Source: Rhynchopus euleeides
Lineage: Eukaryota > Euglenozoa > Diplonemea > Diplonemida > Diplonemidae
Reading direction: 5' to 3'
Length of the DNA stretch: 64,000 nucleotides
Assembly: GCA_963210315.1 (NCBI GenBank)
Contig: OY723272.1
Location: 1,798,001 to 1,862,000, forward strand
The first letter of the stretch is position 1. Each line of letters opens with the position of its first letter. This document shows, one piece after another, positions 19,871-30,703 of this stretch. Position numbers and translations under genes: made by a program. The notes under the pieces are model-generated. The model was given only the letters and a program-made list of their open reading frames with translations. It was not told where the DNA came from and ran no database searches.

Positions 19871-21835
19871 ATGTCCCACGAGGGGAGCGTCACACCCGCG
19901 AGCGAGCATGCGGAGGTGTCCAGCGGGGAGAGGTGCGAGTCGGAGGAGGCTTCGCACGAGGCGGCAGCCGCATTCCTGCACCGCAGCGACCTGCCCTCCA
20001 CCTCTGCGATGCACGCCGACGGCGACTCCTTTGAGGAGCCCAGCCATGACGACACCGTCGCAGCCGTGGATCACGACTCCTATCACCACCGCTACGACGC
20101 CCCTGCTGCGCCACCACCTCCGGTGACCCACAACCCCCCGGCACAACCCCCCGCTGTCACGGAGACAGCGGAGGATTTCATGCGTGCACAGCACATCGCG
20201 CCGCCGGCACCACCCGCCCCCGCAACGCTCACTGCAGAGGAGGCTGTTGAGGCCAGGATCGCTGCAGCTCGGGTTCAGATGCAGCAGACTGACGTGCGCC
20301 ACCACCGCTCCGGCTCGGGCCCCAACACACCGCGGGGGTTTTATACCGGGGATGCGAAGGTTTCCCGCTCGCGATCCATCCCTGCTGTGAAGCGCCTGGG
20401 GTACAGCGGCACCGCCACGCCGCCTGCTGTCGCCGAGCCTGACGCAGACCCCATGCTGAGGGCTGGAGGGATGCCCCAGCAGGGCCCCCTCCACTCCGCA
20501 GTGGACCCCGCCGTGTCGGATGTCTCGGGTGAGGATGTCGTGTCCCTCCGCGCTAAGGTGCGTGCGCTGGAGTCGGAGGTGGATGTGTTGAAGAGGAGGC
20601 ATGTCGACGCGGCCTCTGCTGTCCTCTCTGCGCAGCACCGCCACGAGGCGAACCTTGTCAAGCTGAGGGATAAGCAGGCGAAGCAGGGCGCCCTTCTTCA
20701 GGAGAAGGACGCGAGGATCCAGCAGCTGACAGCTGCGGCTGCGGAGCTGAAGGCTGCCGCGGCGCAGCGCGAGAGTGTGGAGGGGTCGCAGAGGAGCCTG
20801 CATCAGAAGCTGCAGCGGCGCGACACGATGATCGCCGAGATGCGGCTCGCGCTCGACAGGCATGCCGCGGAGAAGCGCAAGCAGGATGCTGCTGTCGAGG
20901 AGAAGGCACGCCAGCACCGCAAGGTGGTGCAGCGCATCGATGCGGAGCGGGCGCAGTCTGGCCGTGCCCCGATGGGGAACGACCCCGACATCGAGGCGGT
21001 GCTGGGGGGTGTGGATCTCGCGTCGCTCCCCCAGGATGCCCAGGAGTGCATCCACCGCCTCGCCAAGCTGGCAGCCTCCGGCAAGGCTGAGGTGCGCCGC
21101 CTCCGCGCCCGCGCCAGCAGCCCCTCCCGCACCTCCTCCCCCGCGACGCTGGCCAGCGCGCCGCCCTCCCAGGGGCACCACCCCCGGGCAGGGTCGCCCA
21201 TCGCGCTGCGCAGAGGCAGCTCGCCCCTGCGCACCGCGCCCCGCGAGCTGGAGAAGGAGGGCCCAAAGGGGGAGGCTGCCTGGCAGCTGTGGAACCGGCG
21301 GAAAAAGGAGGCGGCAGCCGCGGCTGCGGCTGCGGCGGCGTCGGCGGCGGAGGCCAAGGGGGAGGCGGTGCCGGCGGCGCAGGGGGCGGGGGCGGGGGCG
21401 AAGGCGGCGCATGCGACGCCGTGGCGGGGTGGTGGGCTGGCGAAGCGGCCCTCGGCGCGGGCACCGTCTCCGTCGGCTTCCGCGAGGCCTTCGGAGGGGG
21501 GGCCGAGGCGTGGGGGGGGCGACCCCGCGCAGGAGGGTGCGAACTCCGTCAGCTCGGGCACGCCGCGGCCGACGGTCTCGTATACCGCAACCCCTGCAGT
21601 GAATGATGTGGCGGGGGGGGAGCAGCACGTCGCCCCAGCCCCGCCCCCGCCAGCACCCGGGACCCCGCAGGAGGCGCCAGCCCCGGGCGTTGTGAGCCCG
21701 CCGCAGCAGCATCAGCAGCATGGCACCTTGTTGGCGGGGCAGCCGCCGCCGAACCAGCCGCTGCCCACAGGGCTGCTGTGTCTTGTCGGGAATTCGCGGA
21801 GTCGGATGGTGCAGCAGGTGTATGATGATGCGTGA
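19871..21835 (+). CDS. Coiled-coil protein with low-complexity tails, function unknown
   Basis: 654 aa from MSHEGSVTP. An acidic, His-rich N-terminus; a proline-rich segment with SGSGPNTPRGFYTGD and SRSRSIPAVKRLGYSGT; then a heptad-rich coiled coil (about 225-370: VVSLRAKVRALESEVDVLKR, QLTAAAAELKAAAAQRES, RRDTMIAEMRLALDRHAAEK). The C-terminal third is Ala/Pro/Gly/Ser-rich with SPSRTSSP and SPIALRRGSSPL motifs, likely disordered and phosphorylatable. Such layout suits a cytoskeletal or ciliary scaffold, but I recognise no family. A C-rich tract ending ACAG lies about 70 nt before the ATG. A large antisense frame is a shadow. Confidence 0.75.
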   Translation: MSHEGSVTPASEHAEVSSGERCESEEASHEAAAAFLHRSDLPSTSAMHADGDSFEEPSHDDTVAAVDHDSYHHRYDAPAAPPPPVTHNPPAQPPAVTETAEDFMRAQHIAPPAPPAPATLTAEEAVEARIAAARVQMQQTDVRHHRSGSGPNTPRGFYTGDAKVSRSRSIPAVKRLGYSGTATPPAVAEPDADPMLRAGGMPQQGPLHSAVDPAVSDVSGEDVVSLRAKVRALESEVDVLKRRHVDAASAVLSAQHRHEANLVKLRDKQAKQGALLQEKDARIQQLTAAAAELKAAAAQRESVEGSQRSLHQKLQRRDTMIAEMRLALDRHAAEKRKQDAAVEEKARQHRKVVQRIDAERAQSGRAPMGNDPDIEAVLGGVDLASLPQDAQECIHRLAKLAASGKAEVRRLRARASSPSRTSSPATLASAPPSQGHHPRAGSPIALRRGSSPLRTAPRELEKEGPKGEAAWQLWNRRKKEAAAAAAAAAASAAEAKGEAVPAAQGAGAGAKAAHATPWRGGGLAKRPSARAPSPSASARPSEGGPRRGGGDPAQEGANSVSSGTPRPTVSYTATPAVNDVAGGEQHVAPAPPPPAPGTPQEAPAPGVVSPPQQHQQHGTLLAGQPPPNQPLPTGLLCLVGNSRSRMVQQVYDDA

Positions 21836-21954
21836 GGGGGTGGGGGGGTGGGGGGGGTGATCTGGAAAACTACATAGGCCTGAAAAGAAAAGGGGCGCTG
21901 CGGGGTGGGGGGGGGGGGGTAGGCCGGCAAGGCTGGACAAATGCTGCATTTTAA

Positions 21955-22027
21955 AAATAAAAAACATAAAATAAAATAAAGTGCAATAAAATGCAGTAAA
22001 GTGCAGTAAAGTGCAATAAAGTGCAGG
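21955..22027 (+). repeat. AATAAAGTGCAGTAAA minisatellite
   Basis: AATAAA and GCAGTAAA words repeat about ten times right after the coiled-coil gene; a second patch lies at 22833-22876. It may provide multiple polyadenylation-like signals. Confidence 0.7.
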
Positions 22028-22718
22028 AGAGCGTGTTGTAGGGGTGGCTCGGCGTGACGGTGGGCAGGATGCTGACCTGCCGTGCCAGGGGACCCTGATC
22101 CGCCCACTCTGGCCAACACAAGGCCACCAAGGCAGTGCCCCCGCCAGGCCCGCCCTGCTGCTGTTCGGCATGCTTGATGCTGCTTCCGAGTGCCGGGGCC
22201 AATCAGGCAGCAGGCGCACCCCAGCACCGCAGGCGCAGCAGGGCGGACCAGCACGGCGGTGTGCGGTGGGCAGTCCACCTTCCTCGGACGTTGTACAGCT
22301 GAGCTCTGGCGTACGGGTTCTTCACCATCCCGTTCGGGGAGGCTGGACATCAGAGCGGACTGAAAGCACTCAAAGCAGGACTGAAGCCAGGCGGAGGCCG
22401 CACCGATCAGGTCCTGCGAACCCACCGACCCAACATAGGCAGGGCACATCCATCCCGGCCTGCATTCTCTGCCGGAGCCTTGGTGCGTCCCTGTGACCTT
22501 CAGGAGAACCTCCGTGCAGGAGCGGTACTTTTTGCCATCTTCTGCGGGTTTGCGGCTGTCCGCAAACTTGCAGACGTGGCTGCACCTCTGTAAAGTGGGT
22601 GTGACTCCAGCATTTGGCCTGTCCATAGTGGTCCTCCCAGCTGTACGTATGCGAAGCCCAAGGCACCACTAAGGACCATGCACTTTATCCAAAAATCCGG
22701 AAAATAAAATACAATAAA

Positions 22719-22829
22719 ATGGGGGCCCTCGCTACCAGTCACTGCTCGTCACAGCTCGTCAGCCAGTGAGGGGAAGTGGGCCGTGGCTCACTTTTTCTCA
22801 CTCAGTCACACTTGGTAGCGAAGGCCCCC
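22719..22829. repeat. Short foldback with GGGGGCCCTCGCTACCA arms
   Basis: GGGGGCCCTCGCTACCA (22720) is mirrored by TGGTAGCGAAGGCCCCC (22812), enclosing further partial inverted words such as CTCACTGGCTGACGAG. Confidence 0.65.
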
Positions 22830-23904
22830 AATGCAGTAAAATGCAGTAAAATAAAGTGCAGTAAAGTGCAGTAAAAATTTGCTGCCAGCCTTGGGTAGGC
22901 CCCTCCCACCCGTGGAAGGTTGAAAGAGGGGGTGTGGGTGTGTTGCCGCTCTGTGGGAGGGGGGGGGGGGGAGTGGGTTCACCCGCGTTCCGTTTTACTT
23001 TAGGCTTATGGCTACTCCTTCCCTGAGTTCCGGGCCTACCGTGTCGTCATGACTCCGCCAAGCTCAGGCCAAAATCATTTCAAAGAAGGCCCGGATCGAA
23101 GGAATAGAACAGATGCACGCCGGCACTGGATACCCCTTATGGCAAATGATTCGTTCCTTGTTTCCGGACAAGGTTCTCACTTCCCTCGTGGTGGTGGTGC
23201 AGAGGGTGTGTGCATACGAACACCTCCTGTGGGGGCTTTTTCGGTGGAAAAATCGAGCTGTTCTCGTCAAAACAAATGACCTCGTCCAAAACCCCCCCCC
23301 CCCCCAAAGTGTACCTTTTTGGGATTTTTTCACTTTTTCGAATTTTCCGGTGGTTTGGCCCAACCCCCACCCCCGAAAATGTATATTTTCACATCCCGAC
23401 ATCCAGAGAGGGCATTCCCCGTCTCCCAACAGGCCCAGGCTGACTATGAAGGCTCTAAAGGAGCTTGCAGAACCCTGAAAGCGCTGCCGCCCCAGAACAC
23501 GGGGTTTGAGAGCAGCAAAGGGCAGCGTACGGCGGTCGCGGGCACTGCGAAGAAACCCTTTAGCAGATTTGGTGATGAGCTCCCCAGTGCAATGCTGGCT
23601 ACAGCTGTACGAAGTGAACAGAGCTCCTCGCAACACTCGAGTTTCCAAGAAGAGCAGCTAGAAAGAAGAAGGGCGGTACTGGTCGTACTGTCGTGCACGC
23701 TCTGAACGATGGGTTCCCTCAGGGGCCAGGCCTTGTTGGTGGATTCACTCTTCACACGCACAGCAGGGGTGACCACTCGACCTTGTTCACTCCCAATGAA
23801 GGAGCGGATAGGCTGCGCTAAACGGCCCCTCGTCTTGTGCGGAAGGCTCAGCATACAACAGTGAGCATTTACGTCCCTCCCGGGGCGGGGAAGCCCCAAA
23901 TGAC

Positions 23905-23972
23905 CCTCGAGGGAGGCGAAAAATGCCTCGAGGGTGCTAAGCGCCCTCGAGGGCATTTTTCGCTCCTGAGAA
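23905..23972. repeat. CCCTCGAGGG-based hairpin
   Basis: GGCGAAAAATGCCTCGAGGG, a short loop, then CCCTCGAGGGCATTTTTCGC forms a ~20-bp stem. Confidence 0.7.
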
Positions 23973-24120
23973 TGCGGCGCCTGGGAGGGAGTTTGTTCGC
24001 TTCCTCTCTCCACACTCGGGAGACCTTTCAAGCCCTCCCGAGCCTTGCCCGAAGTCGCCCAAAAACAGCAAAAATCGCGTTTTTGACCGGTTTTCAGCGG
24101 TAATTTACAGCGTGTCACCC

Positions 24121-24190
24121 GCAGGGAGTGTAAAGTGAGCTGGAGGGAGTGTAAACCACTTTACACTCCCTCGAGCTCACTTCACGCTCC
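24121..24190. repeat. Long hairpin of GGGAGTGTAAAGTGAGC words
   Basis: GGGAGTGTAAAGTGAGCT followed by GGAGGGAGTGTAAA pairs with TTTACACTCCCTCGAGCTCA and CTTCACGCTCCC across the centre near 24155. Confidence 0.7.
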
Positions 24191-25326
24191 CGGCGTGTAA
24201 AGTGGCCTGGATGGAGGGTGGGAAAGGCTCCCCACCGGGGGGGGAAAACACCCAACCTGTAACCAGGGATGCCTACTTCCACAGGCTCCAGATGGGCCAA
24301 AATAGAGGGAAATCACCCCCAAAAAAGGACAGTTTGAGGGCACATCAGTGCGGGGACTACGACCCCCAGCCCCCAGACCCACCCCACATCACTTCTGGTG
24401 CCCAGAACTCAGATATTTTGGGGAAAACCCCAAAAAATCCCAAAAAGGTACACTTTGGGGGGGGGGTTTTTTGGACGAGCCCAAATGAAAAATTCAAAAA
24501 ATAGAAGTTGTTGAGGTTGAGGATGGGCGTCAGACTGCGTCTATACACCATGAGTGCAACTCCTTCTGGCAGCGTTTTGCACATCACTGTCCTGGTTCTC
24601 CCGCACGCCAGTCTGGAGGTCATCAAGACCGAGAATACCAGAAATGAAGAAACTGAACCTGAAAGGGCCGAGTGAAACGCGAGAACTGGCTGTTCACGGC
24701 ATTGTCAAAATATGCACCATGTGTCACCCGCCCACCTCCCCCCCCCCCCCCCCCTCCCCAACCCCATTGTTAGGAAGGAGCTGTTTGTAGATTTGGACAG
24801 CCCTGTGTATCTTCAAGACCTCCCCCCTCTCCTCCGGTGGTGGTGGTAGCAGATTCCCTCACGCATAGCCTGCGGGTGTGGGGGGCGTGGGGGGAGAAGC
24901 AAAACAAAGCCAAGCAAAAAAAAACAGACTTTAAACACACACGCTCTCTCCTCTACTGAGTGTGTCCGGATCGCCCCTACCACCGCCACCTGTTTCTCTC
25001 CGGCTTGCAGCAACAACACAACAGATCAATACAACAAAAAAGTTGAAAATCATAACACGGCACGGTGTTTCTGCATGCCCCACCCTTTCACCACTATACC
25101 TGTCTTTTATTTTGTGTTGTCTATTATCGCCTGAGGTCCAGAGACAGACAGAGAGAGAGAGAGAGAGAGATCGCCACTGTATTTTGTTTGTGATGGTGTA
25201 TTGAGAGGAGAGTAGGGTGGGTGTGGCCTGGGTGTCCTGTCCATACACCCCCGCCACCCCAGTGCATGTGTCGATGCCACGTCCTGTCCTGCTCTTTCGG
25301 CTCTGATGATTCCCCCCCCCCCCCCC

Positions 25327-25966
25327 TACTGGGGGGGGCTAAATACAAGGGGGGGGGCCGATTAGAAGGGGGGGGTCTGAAAATTCGAAATCCATAAATT
25401 TTTTCGCCGAATACAAGGGGGGGGGGGCTTGTATTCGGCGGAAGCCGAATTTCAGCCAAATTTCAAATTTTCAACCTGTTTTTCCAGTCATAACAGGCAC
25501 CCCATGGTCAAAATGACCCCACTGCGGTCCGCACGGAATCCAAACATTCAAAGGAACGGGTTTTTGGACACCAGTGTGGGGGTCCGCGCAGGTGGCTGAC
25601 TCCCGGGAATATCCTCCCATTATCAGGACCCAAACCAGACCCACATTTCATGTGTGATACTTGGCACCTCCACCCACAAAATGACCCCACTACGATCCGC
25701 ACGGATTCCGAATAGTGCAATGGAAGGCGAAAATCGCGATTCCACGAGGTCACCTGGGGCAAAATTCACCAAAATTTGGAAAATTCGGCTTCCGCCGAAT
25801 ACAAGCCCCCCCCCCCCCCCCCCCTTGTATTTGACCCCCCCTTCTATTTGGCCACCCACTGCAAAAATTGCCTAAAATTTTGGGCCCTCGAAAACCCCCA
25901 AAAAAAACTCGATCCTACGCCGAATACAAGGGGGGGGGGGGGGCTTCTATTTAGCCCCCCCCAGTA
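25327..25966. mobile_element. Short TIR element B
   Basis: Inverted ends TACTGGGGGGGGCTAAATA at 25327 and 25966. Internal inverted words (GCCGAATACAAG with G-runs; CTTGTATTCGGCGGAAGCCG) give a second, inner foldback. About 640 bp, no coding capacity; MITE-like. Its right end shares the TA with element C. Confidence 0.75.
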
Positions 25967-27492
25967 GGGGTGGTCTTAAGCCCTTTAAAAACGTTAACCT
26001 GGCCAAAAAATCAAACTTTTGCGTACAAGGACCAAAAAGTGACCCAAACCTGAAAATTCGACCCCCAGACGTCCGGAAATGCATCTGCGCCCGGTTTCGG
26101 GCGGTTTAGAGCCTCCAGAAGCACCTAGTTTGCAATTCCAAAAAATGTACCACAAAGTTGTACCACACCACCCTAAGTTAGAAGGTCTCAATGGCTGATT
26201 CAAGCCCTTCCTTCACTATGTGGACCTCCGCACTCTCGCACAGATGCCCGAGTGCGTACGAGGAACAACCACTCACTTTCAGCGGCAAGAGACACAGAAG
26301 GCCGTGCTCTCATGACAATTTTCTTTGGCCGAAGATGGTACAACTATACGGCCACAGGTTGGTGCAAGGTGGTGCCACATTGACATAATCGCCAGAGGGC
26401 GGGCTGCCGCCTGGCCACCCCAGAGCGAAGGCCTCAACGTGTATGAGTGGGAAACAAAACGGGAGAGTGGGGAGGGCATTGTGGTGGCTTCCCACTCGAT
26501 GCACTGAACACAAAAGACGCTGCTGCGGGGGGAGGGAGCCGTGCAGCCGTCAGACTACGCGGTACGTTGAACAACGCAGTATACCCAGGTGCGCAGGCGG
26601 GATTGCCGCAACCACTGGACATGCCAACCATGGGATCTGTGTGAACACAACACACGGATTGAACTGTGCCTGGAAATCAAAGGCACCGAGTGTGCTTTGG
26701 ATGTGGGCTATGGCAGAAGTGTGGGGGACTCTGCCCGTTTGTGCGTAGCTGCCTGGACAGCCGAGTTGCGCCCCTCGTCCTTGTTGTACGGCTTGAACTT
26801 CGACATTGTAGTCTTCAGCCTTTCATACAACCCTAAGGGGGCCGTCTTCGGTGCACTGCTGATGTCTGATACCAGTCCATGCCCCCTTCTTCATGGTCAT
26901 CGGATGGCTCACTGCCACTATCACTGTCACTGGCTCAAGAACATGGGCACACAGCTTCTGACACAAGTGATTTCGCAAGTGGCACAGTGCTCCTCTGTTG
27001 CTCGATATGCCTACGGTTGATGCACTATGCCAGTCCGATCAGCGATTCTCCCGCTCGAGTAGATGCAACCGATGCGTCCGAAGGTCTGAAGGGGCTGGAA
27101 ACATGCCCGTCCTCTAGTACCTATGACCCCTTGTTTCCGGTGATACTTTTCTACTGTCTCGCATGTCACACCGCAAACAAGGTGTTGTCATGTTGCACTA
27201 TTGACCCCGCGTATCGTCGGGCAGCACGGTTGGCAACACCGCTCACTGGATCACTGCGAGACATGATGGTTTGCGATTCTGCCTTCTGCCCAGGGGGGGC
27301 TGAGGTACAGCTTTGTGGTACATTTTTCCGGAACACAACTAAACTGCTCAGAAGTGCTCAAAAGTGCCCAAAACCGGGCGGAATTGTGTTTCTGGGGTCC
27401 CAGGGGTCATATTTTCAGGTTTGGTGACGTTTTTGGCCCCCAGACGCCCATGGTGAAAAATTGGCCAGGTTAACAGCTTAAGACCACCCCTA
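25965..27492. mobile_element. Long-TIR element C
   Basis: Ends TAGGGGTGGTCTTAAG at 25965 and inverted at 27492, continuing with TTAACCTGGCCAA and about 190 bp of imperfect inverted homology (GTACCACAAAG-type inner limit near 26165 and 27313). The tip matches element A with two changes. The interior holds only short frames without recognisable domains. Confidence 0.8.
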
Positions 27493-27603
27493 CCCCCCCC
27501 CCCCCCCCCGTTCTGAGTTGCGCCTCACAACGCGAGCATCTGCGCCAGCTGAAACCCCAAACAGCAAGGCGTGATTTAGACCCCGGGGGAGGGAGGGGGG
27601 GTG

Positions 27604-27625
27604 TTCTCGCGATTGACGAATACCC
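27604..27625 (+). repeat. 22-nt dispersed word, copy 1
   Basis: TTCTCGCGATTGACGAATAC plus CC; near-identical copies at 32668 and 40263. Each is followed by a pyrimidine-rich stretch and AG within roughly 30-60 nt. Confidence 0.65.
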
Positions 27626-27968
27626 CCAGTCATCCCTTCCCTCCCTGCTGTTCTTATCCTTCCTTCAGGATTTGCACCACGCGCGTATTGTTTTGAAGAA
27701 GTGGTGCGCCTCCCGGAGGAGGGCTTGGAGGCGTATGGGGTGGAGGGGTGGTGGTGGTGGTGGTGTGTGTATTGGGGGGTGGGAAAACAAAGCAGGCTCT
27801 GGCAGAGGGTATCGTGGCAATATATGTTGTTCTGTTTCTGGCCAGACCCCCCCACCCCCCCCACCCCACCCATACACCCTCCCCTCCCCTCCCCTCACAC
27901 TGACATGCATTGTCGCGTGCGGTCCATCCTCCCCTCTCTCCCTGCACCACGACACCACCCATGCAACC

Positions 27969-28173
27969 GGCTCCCTTCCGGGCAGCACTCCCCGACCAGC
28001 CCGTGTGCTGCCGCATCTTGGCATGCTGGGGTGGGGGGTGGCGCTTCCCCGCCGCCATCACTGCCACCCCACCCCGCCCCCCCGGCACCTACCTGCAGCG
28101 GCTGGATGCCTTCATGTCTGCCACCCTCCGCGGGTCGACCCGGCGGGAGCTGCTCGAGGCAAAGCTTGGCCTG
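27969..28173 (+). pseudogene. Duplicated fragment of the gene at 30704-32191
   Basis: 205 bp nearly identical to 30983-31264 (GGCTCCCTTCCGGGCAGCAC ... GAGGCAAAGCTTGG), but lacking an internal ~77-bp segment present in the gene. It stops abruptly at a dispersed repeat (28175 onward). It covers only a Pro/Ala-rich stretch and LQRLDAFMSATLRGSTRREL; no full gene is possible. Confidence 0.8.
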
Positions 28174-28174
28174 G

Positions 28175-28700
28175 ACCCCACTTACAGGTTTTTCAAAACC
28201 CTGTTCCTCTGAATATTTGGGATCTGTGCGGATCGCGGTGGGGTCATTTTGACCATGGGATGTCTGTTTGCACCCCCGACTGGGGGTTGCCATGTGGGCT
28301 CAGACCCCCGTGGACATGCAGGTCGGAGAGTGCACAAGAAGTACCCGAATTTGGCTTTATTTTAGGGGGGGGGGGGTGTCAAACCTTATTTTCTCCCGGT
28401 TTCGGCCTGGATTTGGGGTCAGAGGCACCACCCCACGGCCAAAATTACCCCACCACGAGCCGCACAGCTCCCAGACGTTCAAGAGAACGGGGTTATGGAA
28501 AATCCGTGAGGGGGGGGTCCCGCTGGGTGGGTGGGTGGGGGGCAGTGTCGTCAGGCCTGCCCAAACAGGTAGTGCATGGTTTGGGCTGAATTAATTTCGA
28601 AAAAATGGGAAGGTAGTGCCACCTGATTTTGCCCGAAACCAATCTCCGAAAATCTCCAGTTTACCGCCACCAAACTCTACCAAACTCCTCCAAACTCGGG
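28175..28700. repeat. Dispersed repeat block (CGATCCGCACAGATCC family and CACCAAACTCC family)
   Basis: Contains, in inverse orientation at 28185-28260 and again at 28430-28530, a segment also found at 25502-25600 and 39710-39810 (ATGACCCCACYRCGRTCCGC ... GTTCAAARGAACGGGGTTTT). At 28618-28712 it holds CACCTGATTTTGCCCGAAAC then CCACCAAACTCYACCAAACT, whose inverse occurs at 39270-39362 and partly at 36975 and 40025. Confidence 0.75.
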
Positions 28701-28780
28701 TCAAAATCAGGTGGGGTAGTCCCGGCACGACCTGGATTGTTTTTCTCGTGGGAGATGAGGGTGGGTCCTCTGGAACCACC

Positions 28781-30652
28781 CCAGGCCTCTAGCTAATTCG
28801 GGTCGAACGTTAAGTTTCTCCGTGCCGGGGGGGGGAGGGGGGGGGGGGGGCTACCCTACCCTACCCTAGGGTTGGGGCCGCCGGGGTCCCAGATTTTTTG
28901 GTAATTTCCAGGTGTGGGTAGGGGGACCTTTTCGAATTTTTTTTTTCGAGGGGTGCCCATTTTGGCGATTTGGGCCCGATTTCGAGGGTTACGGGTGACC
29001 CTAGACCCTACCCAACCCTAGGGTTGGGGTTGGGGTTAACTCCAGACCCTACCCTCACCCTAGGGTTAGGGTTAACCCTAGACCCTACCCTGGGGTTAGG
29101 GTTAACCCTATACCCTACCCAACCCTAGGGTTAGGGTGAGGGTTAACCCTACACCCTACCCAACCCTAGGGTTAGGGTTGGGGTTAACCCTAGACCCTAC
29201 CCTAGGGTTAGGGTTAGGGTTAACCCTAGACCCAACCCTACCCTAGGGTTAGGGTTAACCCTACACCCTACCCAACCCTAGGGTTAGGGTTAGGGTTAAC
29301 CCTAGACCCAACCCAACCCTAGGGTTAGGGTTCGGGTTAACCCTAGACCCAACCCAACCCTAGGGTTAGGGTTAGGGTTAGGGTTAACCCTATACCCAAC
29401 CCAACCCTAGGGTTAGGGTTAACCCAACCCGACCCTAGGGTTAGGGTTAACCCTAGACCCAACCCAACCCTAGGGTTAGGGTTGGGGTTAACCCTATACC
29501 CTACCCAACCCTAGGGTTAGGGTCAGGGTTAACCCTAGACCCAACCCAACCCTAGGGTTAGGGTTAACCCTATACCCCACCCAACCCTAGGGTTAGGGTT
29601 AGGGTTAACCCTATACCCAACCCTACCCTAGGGTTAGGGTTAGGGTTAACCCAAGACCCAACCCTACCCTAGGGTTAGGGTTAACCCTATACCCTACCCA
29701 ACCCGAGGGTTAGGGTTGGGGGTTAACCCAAGACCCTGCCCGACCCTAGGGTTAGGGTTCACCCTAGACCCAACCCTACCCTAGGGTTCGGGTTTGGGTC
29801 AGGGTGAACCCTAGACCCGACCCAACCCTCGGATCAGGGTTGGGGTTAACCCTATACCCTACCCTAACCCTAGGGTAGGGTCTAGGGTCAACCCTGACCC
29901 TAACCCTAGGGTTGGGTCAAGGGTTAACCCTAACCCTAGGGTTGGGTAGGGTCTAGGGTTAACCCTGACCCTAACCCTAGGGTTGGGTAGGGTCCAGGGT
30001 TAACCCTAACCCTAACCCGAGGGTTGGGTAGGGTCTAGGGTTAACCCTAACCCTAACCCTAGGGTTAGGGTAGGGTCTAGGGTTAACCCTGACCCTAACC
30101 CTAGGGTTAGGGTAGGGTCTAGGGTCAACCCTAACCCTAACCCTAGGGTTGGGTCAAGGGTTAACCCTAACCCTAGGGTTAGGGTAGGGTCTAGGGTCAA
30201 CCCTGACCCTAACCCTAGGGTTGGGTAGGGTCTAGGGTCAACCCTGACCCTAACCCGAGGGTTGGGTAGGGTCTAGGGTTAACCCTGACCCTAACCCTAG
30301 GGTTAGGGTAGGGTCTAGGGTCAACCCTAACCCTATCCCTAGGGTTGGGTCAAGGGTTAACCCTAACCCTAGGGTTGGGTAGGGTCTAGGGTCAACCCTG
30401 ACCCTAACCCTTGGGTTGGGTTGGGTCTAGGATCAACCCTGGCCCTGACCCCTGGGTTGGGTAGGGTCGTGTTGGGTCGGGTTATGGGTACCCAACCCTC
30501 ACCCTAGGGTAGGGTTGGGTCGGGTTGTGGGTACCCCCGACGTGCTGTAGGGTAGGGTAGGGTAGGGTAGGGTAGGGTAGGGTAGGGTAGGGCCCCCCCC
30601 CCCCCCCTCCGGCCCAACGTTAAGTCCGGCCCCAGAATTAGCCAGAGGCCTG
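28781..30652. mobile_element. Telomere-repeat-like foldback element F
   Basis: Inverted ends CAGGCCTCTAGCTAATTC (28782) and CAGGCCTCTGGCTAATTC (reverse of 30651) enclose about 1.7 kb of degenerate TTAGGG/CCCTAA repeats. The left half repeats ACCCAACCCTAGGGTTAGGG plus TTAACCCTAGACCC; from about 29870 the same ~34-bp unit runs in the opposite direction (GGGTCTAGGGTTAACCC...). The whole is thus a giant inverted repeat of a unit that is itself part-palindromic. Poly-G/C runs with CTACCCTACCC sit just inside each end, and a GTAGGGGGACCTTTTCGAAT copy is at 28918. Confidence 0.85.
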
Positions 30653-30703
30653 CCCCCCCCCCCTCAATCCTCATCTCTCCAGCTTGCTTTGCTCTGCGCC
30701 AGC

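Larger units (their letters stand above)
23283..24475. mobile_element. Foldback element with AAAGTGTACCTTTTTGGGAT arms
   Basis: The left arm (about 23283-23328), a C-run then AAAGTGTACCTTTTTGGGAT, is inverted at about 24433-24475. Hairpins lie between the arms. No transposase seen. Confidence 0.55.
21836..25326. other. Repeat-rich interval without a supported gene
   Basis: Holds AATAAAGTGCAGTAAA-type minisatellites, a 110-bp hairpin, an inverted-repeat pair at 23.3/24.4 kb with two internal hairpins, a GA microsatellite (25149-25169) and G/C runs. A Cys-containing minus-strand frame at about 22.3-22.6 kb has no recognisable domain. Confidence 0.45.

Noticed and set aside
19742-22219. 825-codon open frame on the minus strand
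   Set aside because: It lies antisense to the coiled-coil gene; it is Arg/His/Leu-rich as expected from reading GC-rich codons backwards, with no domain and no start context.
21712-22626. Cys-containing minus-strand frame
   Set aside because: No recognisable domain; it runs through the AATAAAGTGCAG minisatellite.
28840-30600. True chromosome end or simple telomere fusion
   Set aside because: Unique sequence with genes continues on both sides, repeats alternate strand within each unit, and the tract has discrete inverted ends.
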